Positions 1 to 9,835 are shown, numbered from the stretch's first letter. The stretch: 64,000 bases of DNA from Pseudoips prasinana (GCA_951640165.1 OX621258.1:5975501-6039500); one strand, 5' to 3'. The notes: generated by a model from the letters alone, not told the origin. Numbers and translations: made by a program.

Positions 1-253
1 TGATATGTTCACAGTTGAATGTGAAAGATCATATCACATTGAAATCGCTTTCCAAACTATAACATTTTGGGTATTTTACGCTATAAATTTCAAATAATCC
101 TACACAACAATAACAAATTTATCTATTATAATTTTCGTCCTCTTTTTTTTAAGTCTCCTTCCGAGGATCTTCACAATTACCGGTCTAAATATTATTGTTA
201 CATCTAGGTATAGATAAAATCTATTTAACACTAAAAGAAGAACATATTATACA

Positions 254-438
254 CTAGCAGCAACCCGCAGTTTTATCCGCGTAAAACTTTATAAATTATA
301 GCCTATGTGTTAATCCAGGGTGTCAGCTAACTCCATACCAAATTTTATTAAAATCGCTCCAGCTGTTTAGACGTGAAGAAGTAACAAACATACACACTCA
401 CACAGTCACAAACTTTCGCCTTTATAATATTAGTGTGA
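254..438 (-). mobile_element. Hel-2 non-autonomous Helitron-like element
   Basis: On the minus strand the element starts TCACACTAATATT and ends in a GC-rich hairpin followed by CTAG. Host A and T flank it at 253 and 439, as expected for Helitron insertion between A and T. It has no coding capacity. It is the same length (185 bp) as the copy at 18098-18282, so both look full length. Confidence 0.75.
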
Positions 439-588
439 TGTGATTAAAACCTTAAAAGTATACAATGGGCGGTCTTATCCCAAAATGTGATCTCTCCCAG
501 GCATCCAAGGTTCGCAGAATGGAGATATTAAGGGAGGCAATTGTTGGTGTACAGATACATTACAAATAGTACTTATAGGTCCACATAA

Positions 589-781
589 TCCTACTAATAT
601 TATAAATGCAATAGTTTGTGAGTATGGATATATAGATGTATGTATGTTTGTTACTCTTTCATAGAAAAACTACTGAATGGATTTTGATGAAAATTTGTAG
701 TAATATACCTTATATATGCTAATAACACTTGGGCTATAATTCATAAAGTTTAACGCGGTTAAAACCGTGGGGCACAGCTAG
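589..781 (+). mobile_element. Hel-2 Helitron-like element
   Basis: Starts TCCTACTAATATT and ends GGGGCACAGCTAG followed by T. The 3' hairpin (CGCGGTTAAAACCGTG) is slightly decayed. Non-coding. Confidence 0.7.
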
Positions 782-782
782 T

Positions 783-1139
783 AAAATATAATTCTAACAC
801 CGCTGTGTTAATATCATTGACTAATTGAAAGAAACTGCTTAAAGGTCAACCTCTAAGCCACAATCAGCATATTTCCTACTTACCTTTGCTACTTAACTTA
901 ATCTTTATTACTTAACTAATATAAGTGACTGTTAACGAAGTTAAAAAGTTAAGTTTCCCTTGAATACTTGACCTCAAGCCCTTTACCTAACGGTTTCACT
1001 CACAGCGTTCGCTCATTTCTCATCTATTCATAGGACAGTCGTCGTCACGACAGTGGATACATTTGCATTACAATTATCACCCTTATAGTATGCAGAATAG
1101 AGACTCTGGTTAAGTCATTTTGACTTATATTATAGTGGA
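783..1139. other. No recognisable gene
   Basis: AT-rich sequence with no ORF, RNA gene or repeat that I recognise. Confidence 0.5.
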
Positions 1140-1262
1140 GAAACATGGGTGCACACTCTATTTCTTCACTCGTAATCCGATGGTTTTAACTATCCGATAC
1201 GACCGGGATCGATCAAGCGCAATACAACAGCTTAACGTGCTCTCCAAGGCACACAAGATACT
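1140..1262 (-). repeat. S4 SINE fragment, degraded
   Basis: The order of blocks (CACACTCTATTTCTTCACTC, CCGATG, ACGACCGG, GTGCTCTCCAAGGCACA) follows the body of the full S4 copy at 12981-13353, but with many substitutions. It lacks both the tRNA-like head and the 3' tail. Confidence 0.5.
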
Positions 1263-1409
1263 GTCAATTCCTTCCCAGAAGAATGCCTAAATTATATTAA
1301 GTAACCGTTTACTTGTTAAGTAAAGAAGGCTTTCACTGACGGGCCCGTTGGCTTGGTCGGTAGATGCTTGTCTTTCATGCCGCAGGTCGTGGCTTTGATT
1401 ACCACCCAG

Positions 1410-1650
1410 GGGCTGTACCGGCTAAGTCGCCGAACATCGATTTCTTAAATGGCGTTCAAATAAATAAAGGTTAAAAATGACTTAATCAATCATTAAATCG
1501 GATTCAACGTTGATAATCGATTCCGGGACATTTATGACGTCACATGTGCTTATGGAAGCCGATTTAACGTTTGATTAAGTCATTTTTTACCTTTATTTAT
1601 TTGAACGCCATTTAAGAAATCGATGTTCGGCGACTTAGCCGGTAGAGCCC
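1410..1650. mobile_element. MITE-G, 241-bp fold-back element
   Basis: Terminal inverted repeats of about 80 bp begin GGGCTNTACCGGCTAAGTC, and the two arms fold back over most of the element. CAG stands on both sides (1407-1409 and 1651-1653), consistent with a 3-bp target duplication. Non-coding. The superfamily is uncertain; 3-bp duplications occur in PIF/Harbinger-type and CMC-type elements. Confidence 0.75.
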
Positions 1651-1705
1651 CAGGACAGATATTTGTGTGCATGAACATGTCTGTTTGTCCTAAGTCTGGG
1701 TGTAA

Positions 1706-1947
1706 TTTATATATATATAAAAATCAATGCCACTTTTCGTTGTAATGTTATAACTCAACAACGCCTTTATCGATTTGGCTAATTTTGGTCTTGAATTATT
1801 CGTGGAAGTCCAGGGAAGGTTTGTATGAAAAAGTTTAAAATCAACATCTTTTAGCAATTTAAAATATTTTTTTGTTTGAATAAATGAACTTAATAATCAT
1901 TTTTTTTTATTACTATGCCTTATACGTAGCGAAGCACGTACCGCTAG
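1706..1947 (+). mobile_element. Helitron-like element (Hel-4) inside S1
   Basis: The left end TATATATATAAAAATC and the right end ...GTACCGCTAG followed by T resemble a common lepidopteran Helitron-like family. It interrupts the S1 SINE between GTGTAA and TTATCTATA, an A/T junction. The exact 5' base is uncertain because it lies in a TA-rich run. Confidence 0.6.
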
Positions 1948-2104
1948 TTATCTATAGGTATAAGTATGTATTTACAATAAAAAAGTAGTATAACTATGTA
2001 GTATATCAGTTATCTGGTTGTCATAGTACAAGCTCTGCTTAGTTTGGGATCAGATGGCTGTGGGTAAATAAAGTCCTAGGATATTATTATTCTTAAATTT
2101 GTAT

Positions 2105-2405
2105 GAAACTGCTTATCCCAAAGAGTCTTGAACCTCGAGTATTATGCAATGAAGTCAATAAAAAAAACATAGCGGCCATTTTCTAGCTATTTTTTGTTTG
2201 TAGTCTTATTTTCTCGCTATCGAAACTGTAGCAAAATGAAACCAAAATTCACAAGTGCGGCCACAAAATATGTCTCTATATACTGCTGTGGAACTACCTA
2301 TTCCTTATCGTGACCCTGTAGCCTAACCGTTAGTAACGGGCCCTCCACTTAGGAATACATGCATAATACTCAAGGTTCAAGGCTCTTTGGGATAAGCAGA
2401 GTTTC
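2105..2405. repeat. Inverted-repeat element with ~45-bp arms
   Basis: The left arm from 2105 (GAAACTGCTTATCCC...) is the reverse complement, with a few mismatches, of the right arm ending at 2405. The right arm contains a B-box-like GGTTCAAGGCTC, so one half may be a tRNA-derived SINE head and the other an inverted copy of it. I could not define a target duplication. Confidence 0.55.
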
Positions 2406-2440
2406 GGAAATCTCTTAATATATACGTAATAAGTAGTAGC

Positions 2441-2816
2441 TCCTTAGTTAAAGGTATTATAAAAGGGAAACTTAGTGTGTATGCATGTTTTTTACTCTTT
2501 TACGCAAAAACTACCGAACGCATTTTGATGAAAATTTTTGTAATATAGCTTATAGTAATATTGTCCCACAATACACACGGCCATCCGATCCCAAACTAAG
2601 CAGAGCTTGTATAATGGAAACCAGGTAACTGATATACTACAAATACTCCTTTTCTTTTATAAACACATACTTTATAGATAATTACACCCAGACTCAGGAA
2701 AAACAGACATGTTCATGTTCATGCCCAAGCACACATACAATATCTTTTATAGATATGCGAAAAACCTAGGCACAATTTATAAAATTTTACGCGGGTGAAC
2801 ACCGAGGCCCAGCTAG
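2441..2816 (+). mobile_element. Hel-2 interrupted by antisense S1 SINE 3' half
   Basis: Hel-2 sequence resumes after a block at about 2554-2734 that is the reverse complement of the S1 body (CCCAAACTAAGCAGAGC...). The Helitron ends with CTAG at 2813-2816. A TTATAG motif on both sides of the SINE block may be a short target duplication. Confidence 0.6.
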
Positions 2817-2824
2817 TTATAAAT

Positions 2825-2937
2825 ATCTAAATTACACCCAGGCACCTCACAAATATTTGTCCTGAGTGGGGATCGAACCCACGACCTTTGACTTACTAAT
2901 CAGGGTCACTAACCACTAGACCAAAAGGCAAGTCAAG
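2825..2937 (-). repeat. tRNA-derived SINE fragment
   Basis: The minus strand carries TTTTGGTCTAGTGGTTAGTG (A-box-like) and GTGGGTTCGATCCCCAC (B-box-like), followed by S1-type body sequence. No mature tRNA cloverleaf is preserved. Confidence 0.55.
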
Positions 2938-2948
2938 TTTATCGCTAC

Positions 2949-3170
2949 AAACTATCATCATCAAGTCAGCCAAACTCCGTCCACTGCTAGCAAAAGCCTC
3001 TCCAAAGAATGGGGGGATATGCCATAATCCTCACGCTTGGCAGACGGGTTGGCGATCGCAGTTTGATGGTCATAGTTCACAGAAAAAGCTGCTGCCCGTT
3101 ACGGTTCTCTTGCAGGTATTCCCTTGGTCGATTTCTACGCCCCCACGGGATGAGATAGAGTGATGATATT
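2949..3170 (-). mobile_element. SR short retroelement, degraded
   Basis: Reverse complement of the SR consensus. It holds the block GGCAGACGGGTTGGCGATCG and the tail-side block with TCCACTGCT. Diverged from the cleaner copies at 21174 and 40507. Confidence 0.6.
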
Positions 3171-3477
3171 CTATTCTACCTCACAGCAAATTATCCCTAC
3201 CAAGTTCTTTCCACCTCAAATATATCGCAACTGTTCAAGTGGCTCTCAAGACTCGTTAGCCGACGACCAGTAAATATAAATATTTGCTTATAATCATACA
3301 CCACACCTTGCTCGTCATTTACACTTCAAATTCCAACTAGTAGTAGTCGGATTGTATAATATTAATTGCGTGTCTGTTATCGTCTGCTACTCTGTAAGCG
3401 GCCAACTCAATAATTACTTCAACACCCAACTTTGAATACAATGTAGCCCATGTTACTCGTTGTACATGTGTACATGT

Positions 3478-3561
3478 ACTGTTGGGCAAAGGTCTCCACA
3501 ATAGCCAGTTTTTCGCTACCCCCATCCAGCGGCTTCCATAGACCCTTGCAAGTTCATCGGT
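3478..3561 (-). mobile_element. RTE-a LINE 3' fragment
   Basis: Matches the antisense 3' end of the RTE-a LINE at 53133: GGCAAAGGTCTCCACAATAG, CATCCAGCGGCTTCC, then CAAGTTCATCGGT. It is followed at 3562-3650 by headless S1 SINE sequence (GGACAGATATTTATGTGCAT). Confidence 0.5.
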
Positions 3562-3689
3562 TTTTCACGCTGCAGGACGTGGGTTCGGTAGGACAGATAT
3601 TTATGTGCATGAACATGTCTGTTTGTCTGGAGTTTAGATGCAATTCTTTTTATTTATTTAAAAAGACAACGCCCGCACTAGGGAATCTG

Positions 3690-3999
3690 CTATTTTATTG
3701 CAGCAACATTGTTTCTAGGGGTTTAGATTCTAGGTTTAGATTTTATTCCTTTTCCAATCTTTTTGTTTTATTTTAAACCTTCCTTTTTTATTGCTTTATT
3801 TTTGTTTACTTTTATTATTATTCTTAATATTTTACTAATATTATTTGATTTCCCCATGAGACGCGATTCTATTACATTGCATACATTTTCAATACATAAT
3901 TCCAAACTTACAAATAAATTTATACATTCATATCGCACAAGTTATAAATATACAATAGAGAGATTGATTAGAGATGGTGTGATGACCTGAATTCATTTT
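3690..3999. other. No recognisable gene
   Basis: Low-complexity T-rich sequence. An open frame at 3763-3990 encodes mostly Phe/Ile/Leu from T-rich codons and has no domain signature. Confidence 0.5.
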
Positions 4000-4088
4000 G
4001 TAACGACTGGCCTGAAATTGCAAAGGATAGGGAAATCTGGAAAACCAAGGGGGAGGCCTTTGCTCAGCAGTGGGACACTATCATCATC
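4000..4088 (+). mobile_element. LINE 3' coding fragment (RTE-like C-terminus)
   Basis: Translates to a stretch containing AKDREIWKTKGEAFAQQWDT, followed by ATCATCATC. This is like the final residues of RTE-type ORFs (compare WRSLGEAFVQQW at the end of the RTE-a copy). Only this tip is present. Confidence 0.5.
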
Positions 4089-4325
4089 GAAATAGGCTGG
4101 ATAAAAAAGAATTTTAAGCAAGCGTAACTCAGGCGCAGTATTGCATCATGCCACTTCTCTTTTAGTTACTTTGTAATTACAAATTTATTGTATGATACGT
4201 TATTTTGTCACACAATATCAATACTGCAGAGGTCCATGACGGTGGAAACAGTTGCACATTAATATTATCTTTATTGCCTTAAGAATAAGGGTGATTTTCG
4301 TATCATATCAACAGACGTGGAACTA

Positions 4326-5917
4326 CACACATCAACAAAGTCTAGGGATACGTTATTTTGAAATCAAACATGGCTTTATTGTTTAAAACCTATTTAGTTT
4401 CCTTAAAAAGTTTATTTACAGATTTAAACCTTGTCTATTCTTTATTCAAAATTTAAAAATTAAAATGAGAAACAAATGAAAACACGCAAAGCACAGCGCA
4501 ATCTTGAGTTGTATCTAATTTCAAGAAGTTGCATTAAAATTTTTTTTGCGTGTTAATTGAAGAAAACCTGATAAATTGTTTTATTTTCTTTTCTCAATTG
4601 GTTGTGTAAGCTTTTTAGCGTCATGCCACGCCATCATTTGAGTCGAGATGAAATGTTACGGGCAGTTGGCATGTTACAAAACGGTGCTATTCAACGCGTC
4701 GTTGCTGAGTCTCTGGGCACAAGCCAAAATGTGGTATCCAGGCTGTGGTCACGTTATCGCGCTACTGGAGATGTGGCAGAACGGCACACAGGTAGATATC
4801 GTGTTACCACTCAGAGACAGGATCGATTTCTCCAAATGACCGCCAGAAGACTACCCAATATCACAGCGATGCAACTAGTGCAAAGGCTCCAGGAGGGTCA
4901 GCAGCTGCTGGTGAGCGACCAAACCGTGCGAAGGAGGCTGCATGAAGTTGGTCTTCATGCTCGCAGACCGCTACGAGTCCCAGCGCTGCGACGTGGCAAT
5001 CGCGGTAGGCGACTTTTATGGGCTCAAGAACATTTGACATGGAGTGATCAACAATGGTCATTGGTGCTGTTCACTGATGAGTCCCGCTATGGATTTCATC
5101 CAGATTCGAGACGAACACGCGTTTGGAGAACTCCAGGCAGGGTCAGCCGTCTCCGACATCCACAGGAGGTCCACTCTTACCAAGGCGGGACAATTATGGT
5201 GTGGGCAGGAATACGAATCGGCGGACGAACCCAACTCATTTGGATTCAGGGCAGCATGACTGCCCATAGATACCGTGAGGAGGTAGTAGAACGTGTCATT
5301 GTCCCGCTCAGGGCCCTAACGGGGCAAGAATTTCAGCTCATGCATGACAATGCACCTTCCCATACAGCGCGGCTGGTGAGGGCCGCCCTTCGAGAACACG
5401 ATGTTCAGGTATTAGATTGGCCTCCACAGTCGCCAGACTTAAACCCAATTGAACACGCCTGGGACATGTTACAGCGAAGAGCATTGAGGGATTTTCCGCC
5501 CAACTTGACAACAGAAGAACAACTTTTCGAACATTTAAAAAGAACTTGGGACTGCATACCCCAGCAAGACATTGACACCTTAATTTTAAGTATGGAAAAT
5601 CGTTGCCGCTGTGTGATTAATGTTAGAGGAGGAAATACCGATTACTGATTATCAGATTTGGTAAGATTTTTATTCATTTAATTCGATTGAATAATTTTAT
5701 AAGAATAAAATGTTTTTGTTCACTCAGTAATTTTCTATGGCTTAATTAATTTAAGACTTTTATTAATTAGAAAAACAAAATCGCATCGTGTTGTTAATGT
5801 TTAAATATCGGCCATGAAATTATCTTTAATTCTTCCATTTACAGTCATAACAAAATGTTTATAGTTTTCTAGATAATCAATGAAATGTTCAATATCCCTA
5901 GATTGTGTTGATGTGTG
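4326..5917 (+). mobile_element. Tc1-like transposon, copy 1, complete
   Basis: 1592-bp element bounded by TA on both sides (4324-4325 and 5918-5919). The terminal inverted repeats of about 25 bp start CACACATCAAC; the right end is the same with two or three mismatches. It holds one intact transposase gene with AT-rich flanks on either side. A second copy of identical length lies inverted at 44416-46007. Complete ends, a TA duplication and an open frame all support a recently mobile element. Confidence 0.93.
4623..5648 (+). CDS. Tc1-family transposase (DD34E)
   Basis: Cut-and-paste transposase of 341 aa. The in-frame open region extends seven codons further upstream to a TTG at 4602, but the first ATG is at 4623. 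The N-terminal ~110 residues look like the paired helix-turn-helix DNA-binding region of Tc1 enzymes (RDEMLRAVGMLQNGA near residue 9; TVRRRLHEVG near 102). The catalytic triad is D152 (LFTDESRYG), D242 (MHDNAPSHTA) and E277 (DLNPIEHAW), with 34 residues between the last two, the Tc1 spacing. The length is normal for the family and no stop or frameshift interrupts it. It differs from copy 2 only at residue 222 (Val here, Glu there). It probably acts on the CACACATCAAC ends that flank it. Confidence 0.93.
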   Translation: MPRHHLSRDEMLRAVGMLQNGAIQRVVAESLGTSQNVVSRLWSRYRATGDVAERHTGRYRVTTQRQDRFLQMTARRLPNITAMQLVQRLQEGQQLLVSDQTVRRRLHEVGLHARRPLRVPALRRGNRGRRLLWAQEHLTWSDQQWSLVLFTDESRYGFHPDSRRTRVWRTPGRVSRLRHPQEVHSYQGGTIMVWAGIRIGGRTQLIWIQGSMTAHRYREEVVERVIVPLRALTGQEFQLMHDNAPSHTARLVRAALREHDVQVLDWPPQSPDLNPIEHAWDMLQRRALRDFPPNLTTEEQLFEHLKRTWDCIPQQDIDTLILSMENRCRCVINVRGGNTDY

Positions 5918-6151
5918 TATCTGTACTTAATACCTTTTCTGCAATCGACACACATTAAACTTAAGTGTTTTTATCGTTAATGGAACTAATGTAATAAATT
6001 TTTATTGTATCAGCTCTCTCTCGTCCGGTCAGTAAGATGTTTGTTTTATTTGTGCGATCTTTCTCAGAAACTGCTGAGCACTTGATACGTTTGTTTACAA
6101 TCGTTTTTTGTTGGCCAGTTGATGGTTGTTGCTATACAATTTATTGTGACT

Positions 6152-6565
6152 AAGGTCAGGGTCACACGAAGTCTGCTGTGTGGTGACGGCGACAAAAGGT
6201 CAGGGTCACACGAAGTCTGCTGTGTGGTGACGGCGACAAATATCAGAATCAGAATATCATCACCCCATCTCATCCCGTGGGGGGCGTAGAAGTCGACCCG
6301 AGGGAATATCTACCAGAGGATGGGCAGCAGCTTCCTTCTGATTACTATGACCATCTTACTGCGATCGCCAACCCGTCTGCCAAGCGTGGCGATTATGGCA
6401 TATCCCCCCAAGACGATTCTTGAGGGAGGCTTGTCCAGCAGTGGACTGATTTAGCTGTAATGATGAAGGTCAGGGTCTGGAAACTGCTGATTGAGAATAG
6501 CGCAAGACCGGCAGTTATGGACATCTTTCGGCTGATATAATGATGATGATGATGAAGGTCAGGGT
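6152..6565 (+). mobile_element. Serial retro-insertion cluster at one 11-bp target
   Basis: The sequence AAGGTCAGGGT occurs four times, at 6152, 6196, 6466 and 6555. Between the first two lie only the first ~33 bp of SR. Between the second and third lies a full SR. Between the third and fourth lies a short RTE-a-type 3' end (6477-6554) with a (ATGATG)n tail. The 6152-6240 part is also a 44-bp tandem duplication. Confidence 0.75.
6207..6465 (+). mobile_element. SR short retroelement
   Basis: A ~260-bp non-coding element. The internal landmark CCCATCTCATCCCGTGGGG is followed by GCGATCGCCAACCC and the 3' block GAGGGAGGCTTGTCCAGCAG. It ends at GATGATG and is flanked on both sides by AAGGTCAGGGT. 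Confidence 0.8.
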
Positions 6566-6618
6566 TAGGGTTCTCATCTCCAATTTGTGTTGACGGGTCT
6601 GTTAGTCTAGTGGTATCC

Positions 6619-6816
6619 TTAAATTTGAATTTTATAGCATTATTCGCAATGCAAAGCGTTTATCTAATCTCAAAAATGGGAAATCATAAATTTAATCGTC
6701 CGGCGGGTCCCGAACCTAAATTTTTTATGATAATAACAAATAAATTTATGATTTCCCATTTTTGACATTAGATAAACGCTTTGCATTGCGAATAATGCTA
6801 TAAAATTCAAATTTAA
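6619..6816. repeat. Near-perfect fold-back, 76-bp arms
   Basis: The arm at 6619-6694 and the arm at 6741-6816 are reverse complements with a single mismatch that I can find, separated by a 46-bp spacer. The spacer and the tail at 7037-7080 carry B-box-like GGTTCGAGACC or its complement, so this looks like a tRNA-derived SINE tail duplicated in inverted orientation within a longer SINE-like unit (about 6583-7080). Confidence 0.75.
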
Positions 6817-7199
6817 TAATTTGGAAGGTATTATCAATATGATATTATTATGTTCTTTCACATGCAACTGTGAACATATCAGTCGGCCATGTTTCTAGAA
6901 AACAAAACCGATAGATAATACCTACATCCTCCGGAAGGGTGTTAGCAAGGGAATCCTAAATTTGATCTTCCAGCCTGTATCGTTCCTAGCTTAACGCAGA
7001 GCGCCTACCCCGGATTGATAGATGGTGCAGGTTCGAGACCTGCCGGACGATTAAATTTATGATTTCCCATTTTTGAGATCATTTTAATATTCAGTTAGAC
7101 ATATTACTGTGTAAAACCTATAGATAAACCTAAGTTTAGCCGGCCAATCTTAAGTTTATGTTCACACCCACCTTCAGCCGTAACATATATATTAACATT

Positions 7200-7416
7200 T
7201 GTCAATATAAGGAAACTGGCTGTCATACCTGACTGATCAGAGTTCGTGGGCTCGTTTCCCACCCGGGTTAAACCTTTGGGTGGTGAGCACGAATATTGGT
7301 TCTGTGTCTGGGTGTAATTTATCAATAAAATGTTTGTGATTAGAAATATATAAGTATGTTTATCAGTTGTCTGGCTGTCATATTACAGGCTTTGCCTAGT
7401 TTGGGTTCAGAAGGCA
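7200..7416 (+). mobile_element. S3 SINE copy
   Basis: A B-box-like remnant is followed by GAGCACGAATATTGGTTCTG, GTGTCTGGGTGTAATTTATC and the 3' block CAGGCTTTGCCTAGTTTGGG. It resembles S1 and S2 in layout but has a distinct middle. It abuts the S1 copy that starts at 7426. Confidence 0.6.
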
Positions 7417-7425
7417 GTTTTATTT

Positions 7426-7690
7426 GACGGGCCTGTCGGCGTGGTTGGCAAATGCTTGCCTTTCACGCGGGAGAATGGGTTCGATTCTCACCCAGGACGG
7501 ATATTTGTGTGCATTATATTGTCTGTTTGTCCTGAGTCTGAGTGTAGTTATCTACATAAGTATGTATTTACAAAAATAGATATAAATGTAGTATATCAGT
7601 TATCTGGTTTCCATAGTACAAGCTCTGCTTAGTTTGGGATCAGAAGGCTGTGTGTAAATGATGTCCCAGGATATTATTATTATAATAATT
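7426..7690 (+). mobile_element. S1 tRNA-derived SINE, uninterrupted
   Basis: Head GACGGGCCTGTCGGCGTGGT (A-box-like), B-box GGGTTCGATTCTCACCC, body GTTTGTCCTGAGTCTGAGTG, then GTACAAGCTCTGCTTAGTTT and a terminal ATTATTATT. A clean reference for the family. RNA polymerase III internal promoter motifs are recognisable; activity is not implied. Confidence 0.8.
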
Positions 7691-8150
7691 TGGACTTTGG
7701 AAAACAGCCATTATAAATTGACTTCGATATTATTATGGGTAAAAGTTATATTTATATTTCGATTCAAATTTAAATCTACTAACTCCCAACGTCGTAAACC
7801 AAGATTAAAATGGCTACCTGATTATATTCAGCGATAAAGTCGGTATGTCACCACTCCAGTATTCTTTCTCAGAAACTGCTGAGCTTCAGATAGGCGTGTT
7901 TATTTTAATATCGTATTGCTAAAAGCGTATCCTGTTAATATTTTCTTAGTTAGCATTATAGTGTGAATTTATCAGAACAGACAAAGTCACGTTGGTGGTA
8001 ACACTTTGACTTTACGTCTGCGTCTTTATTACATAGGTAGGTAGGAAGAGTAGATTTCGTATAAAAAGTGTATCCATCGAAGTATGACGACTTTACCTTT
8101 GTTGAGTCATCTTTGTTTATAAGTAGGCAATTACTTTGGTAACTTGTTGG
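7691..8150. other. No recognisable gene
   Basis: Nothing identified beyond a short palindrome CTCAGAAACTGCTGAG, which recurs near 6064. Confidence 0.5.
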
Positions 8151-8196
8151 TCAAGATCATGTCGGACTCACACGCGAAGGGTTCCGTACCATCGTA

Positions 8197-8330
8197 CAGA
8201 CGCCAGCACATTGACCTACCCCAATCTGTCAAATTTCTTTTATAGATTTTCAACTTTATCACACAAGCATAAGCTTCACTTTCAATTGAGGAAATTTGAG
8301 AGAAAGGGTATCTTGATGTGTTGGCATCTG
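8197..8330. mobile_element. MITE-J copy 1 (TA target)
   Basis: 134 bp, starting CAGACGCCAGCACATTGACC and ending with its diverged complement. TA stands on both sides (8195-8196 and 8331-8332). TA duplication and CAG-type ends suggest a Tc1/mariner-superfamily derivative. It lies inside a Rep-K fragment (8151-8194). Confidence 0.75.
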
Positions 8331-8391
8331 TACAAGATTTTACAGCGATTGTGAAGTTTGTGCAAAGAATCATTGAAGATATATATAACCT

Positions 8392-8648
8392 AACCATTAG
8401 ACAACCCCCGACTCCAACTATAAATACATCTTTTTGGAAAAGAGCTGATTGTCTGACACTTCTGGACCTATATTAACCAAACATAACTAAGAAACACCGC
8501 AAGGAAAGTGGTCTTCACATTAAAAAAAATACCGCATCAAAATAGGTTCATCCATTTGAGAGCTACGATGCCACAGCCAGACACACACACACAGACAAAC
8601 ATCAACGCCAAACTTATAAGACCCCTCTTTTTTCGTCGGGGGTTAATA
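8392..8648 (+). repeat. Rep-U interspersed repeat
   Basis: Begins ACCATTAGACAACCCCCGAC and ends GTCGGGGGTTAATAAA, so AACCCCCGAC is repeated inverted at the ends. It includes a short CA run. Other copies lie at 20863-21082 (minus) and 23075-23220 (plus). Confidence 0.6.
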
Positions 8649-8891
8649 AAAAGCAGTTACACTTCGCTCTAGAGTAAAGAGGTCAATAGAATTATATAAC
8701 GAACGAGGCTGTAGCCTCAGAACATGAGATAATTATAACCAGAGGGTAAATTTTAAGGGCCATCAAATGATCTGTAATAATTTATCGAATAGTAGGTAGG
8801 TATGGCAAAAGCGCTTAAAAACACACAGAAGTCGTTTCTTGTTGCTTCAATATCCGTATAATAAATACTCCAGATATTAGTGGTACGCTAT

Positions 8892-9062
8892 TTCATCATC
8901 ATCAACATCAGCCAAATGACGTCCACTGCTGGACAAAAGCCTCCCCAAAAGATTTCCCTAGTGGAGTTGTGCCCATCATTTGAAGGGATATGCCATAATC
9001 GCCACGCTATTCATCGGGTTGGCGATCGCAGTATGATGGTCATAGTAAACGGAGTAGGTACT
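8892..9062 (-). mobile_element. SR short retroelement, diverged
   Basis: Antisense SR: a TCATCATCATC-type tail on the left, then GACGTCCACTGCTGGACAAA, and GGTTGGCGATCGCAGTATGA further in. 5'-truncated relative to the copies with duplications. Confidence 0.65.
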
Positions 9063-9065
9063 ACC

Positions 9066-9190
9066 CATTCTCTGAGATGAGGTGGCCTTTTTTTTATAGT
9101 GGTGAAACCCTTATGGACTTCCTCCGCCCTGGGGAAAGCGGAGGGGCATGCCGGAGTCACACCGGCTAAAACCCTACGGTGGCCGCCCTC
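9066..9190 (-). repeat. Rep-V, probable LINE 3' UTR
   Basis: A poly-T stretch on the left means a poly-A tail on the minus strand. The body has inverted GC-rich blocks CCTCCGC...GCGGAGG. A longer relative is at 55820-56040. The parent LINE is not identified. Confidence 0.5.
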
Positions 9191-9194
9191 AGCA

Positions 9195-9835
9195 CATAAT
9201 AGAATAGAATAGAAATTTTATTTTTCAAGTAGCTATGACTCATATATGTTAGTAGGACTTACAGCTATGTTAGTAACATACATTATTATAAACTTGCAAC
9301 CGTCATCCCCGCGACAAGCCATGGGAGACGGCACAGCAACGACTTATGTAGGCGCAGTCCAACCTACTTGCAATCATGTTTAGGATACTGTTAGAGCTGG
9401 TCCGCACCCTATGCACCAGAGAACCGCATCTTTTACGCATTGTTGCATAAAAACAATCTACATGTGCATCTGCGAACATTCCCGACGCACTACAGAAACG
9501 GGGCAGCCCTACCAGCACCCTAAACGCATTGTTGTATTGTACGCGTAGAGCGTTGTAGGATCGTTGAGTATATCCAGCCCACAAGGTGCAGGTGTAAAAG
9601 TTTGTACAGTAGGCTCGAAAGAGCGTTATTTTGACACCAAGTGAACAGCGCGCAAACCTGCGGGCTAGCATATTCGCTCTGACCGACAACGCTCTACGCT
9701 CCCGCTCAATATCACCATTGTCTTTGAGGTCAGGGTTCAATACATGACTAAGGTATTTAGATAATAGAGGGACCCCGGGATCTAGCCGCTCGTGCCCAGG
9801 GTGCACCACGAGGAGGTTTTCCGACCTAGCACCCT
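9195..9835 (-). mobile_element. CR1/Jockey-like LINE, 5'-truncated
   Basis: On the minus strand the coding fragment is followed by a short 3' UTR ending in TTCTATTCTATTC at about 9195. Such a pentanucleotide tail is usual for CR1/L2-type LINEs. No target duplication was found. Confidence 0.65.
9303..9809 (-). pseudogene. LINE reverse transcriptase C-terminal fragment
   Basis: 168 codons open to a stop at the left edge. Readable features are ERERRALSVRANMLARRFAR, KITLFRAYCTNFYTC and YNALRVQYNNAFRVLVGLPR. These are typical of the region after the polymerase core in moth non-LTR retrotransposons. The catalytic core (fingers, palm, FADD box) is absent, so this is a dead 5'-truncated copy. Clade assignment (CR1, Jockey or relative) is uncertain. 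Confidence 0.7.

Larger units (their letters stand above)
1338..2091 (+). mobile_element. S1 tRNA-derived SINE, split by two later insertions
   Basis: The S1 SINE runs in three blocks: 1338-1409 (tRNA-like head with A-box-like and B-box-like segments), 1651-1705, and 1948-2091 (body ending in an ATTATT tail). The gaps are filled by MITE-G (1410-1650) and a Helitron-like element (about 1706-1947). Removing both restores a SINE collinear with the uninterrupted copies at 7426-7690 and 36013-36288. Confidence 0.75.

Noticed and set aside
3450..3990. Two overlapping open frames of 108 and 75 codons on the plus strand
   Set aside because: They run across LINE and SINE fragments and T-rich low-complexity DNA. 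No domain or start context.
4861..5267. Open frames antisense to, or out of frame with, the Tc1-like transposase
   Set aside because: Shadows of the coding strand; the same shadows recur in the inverted copy at 45066-45472.
7000..7060. Possible tRNA gene (GGTTCGAGACC box)
   Set aside because: The A-box half is about 400 bp away on the other side of a fold-back and no acceptor stem pairs. A SINE-like tRNA relic fits better.
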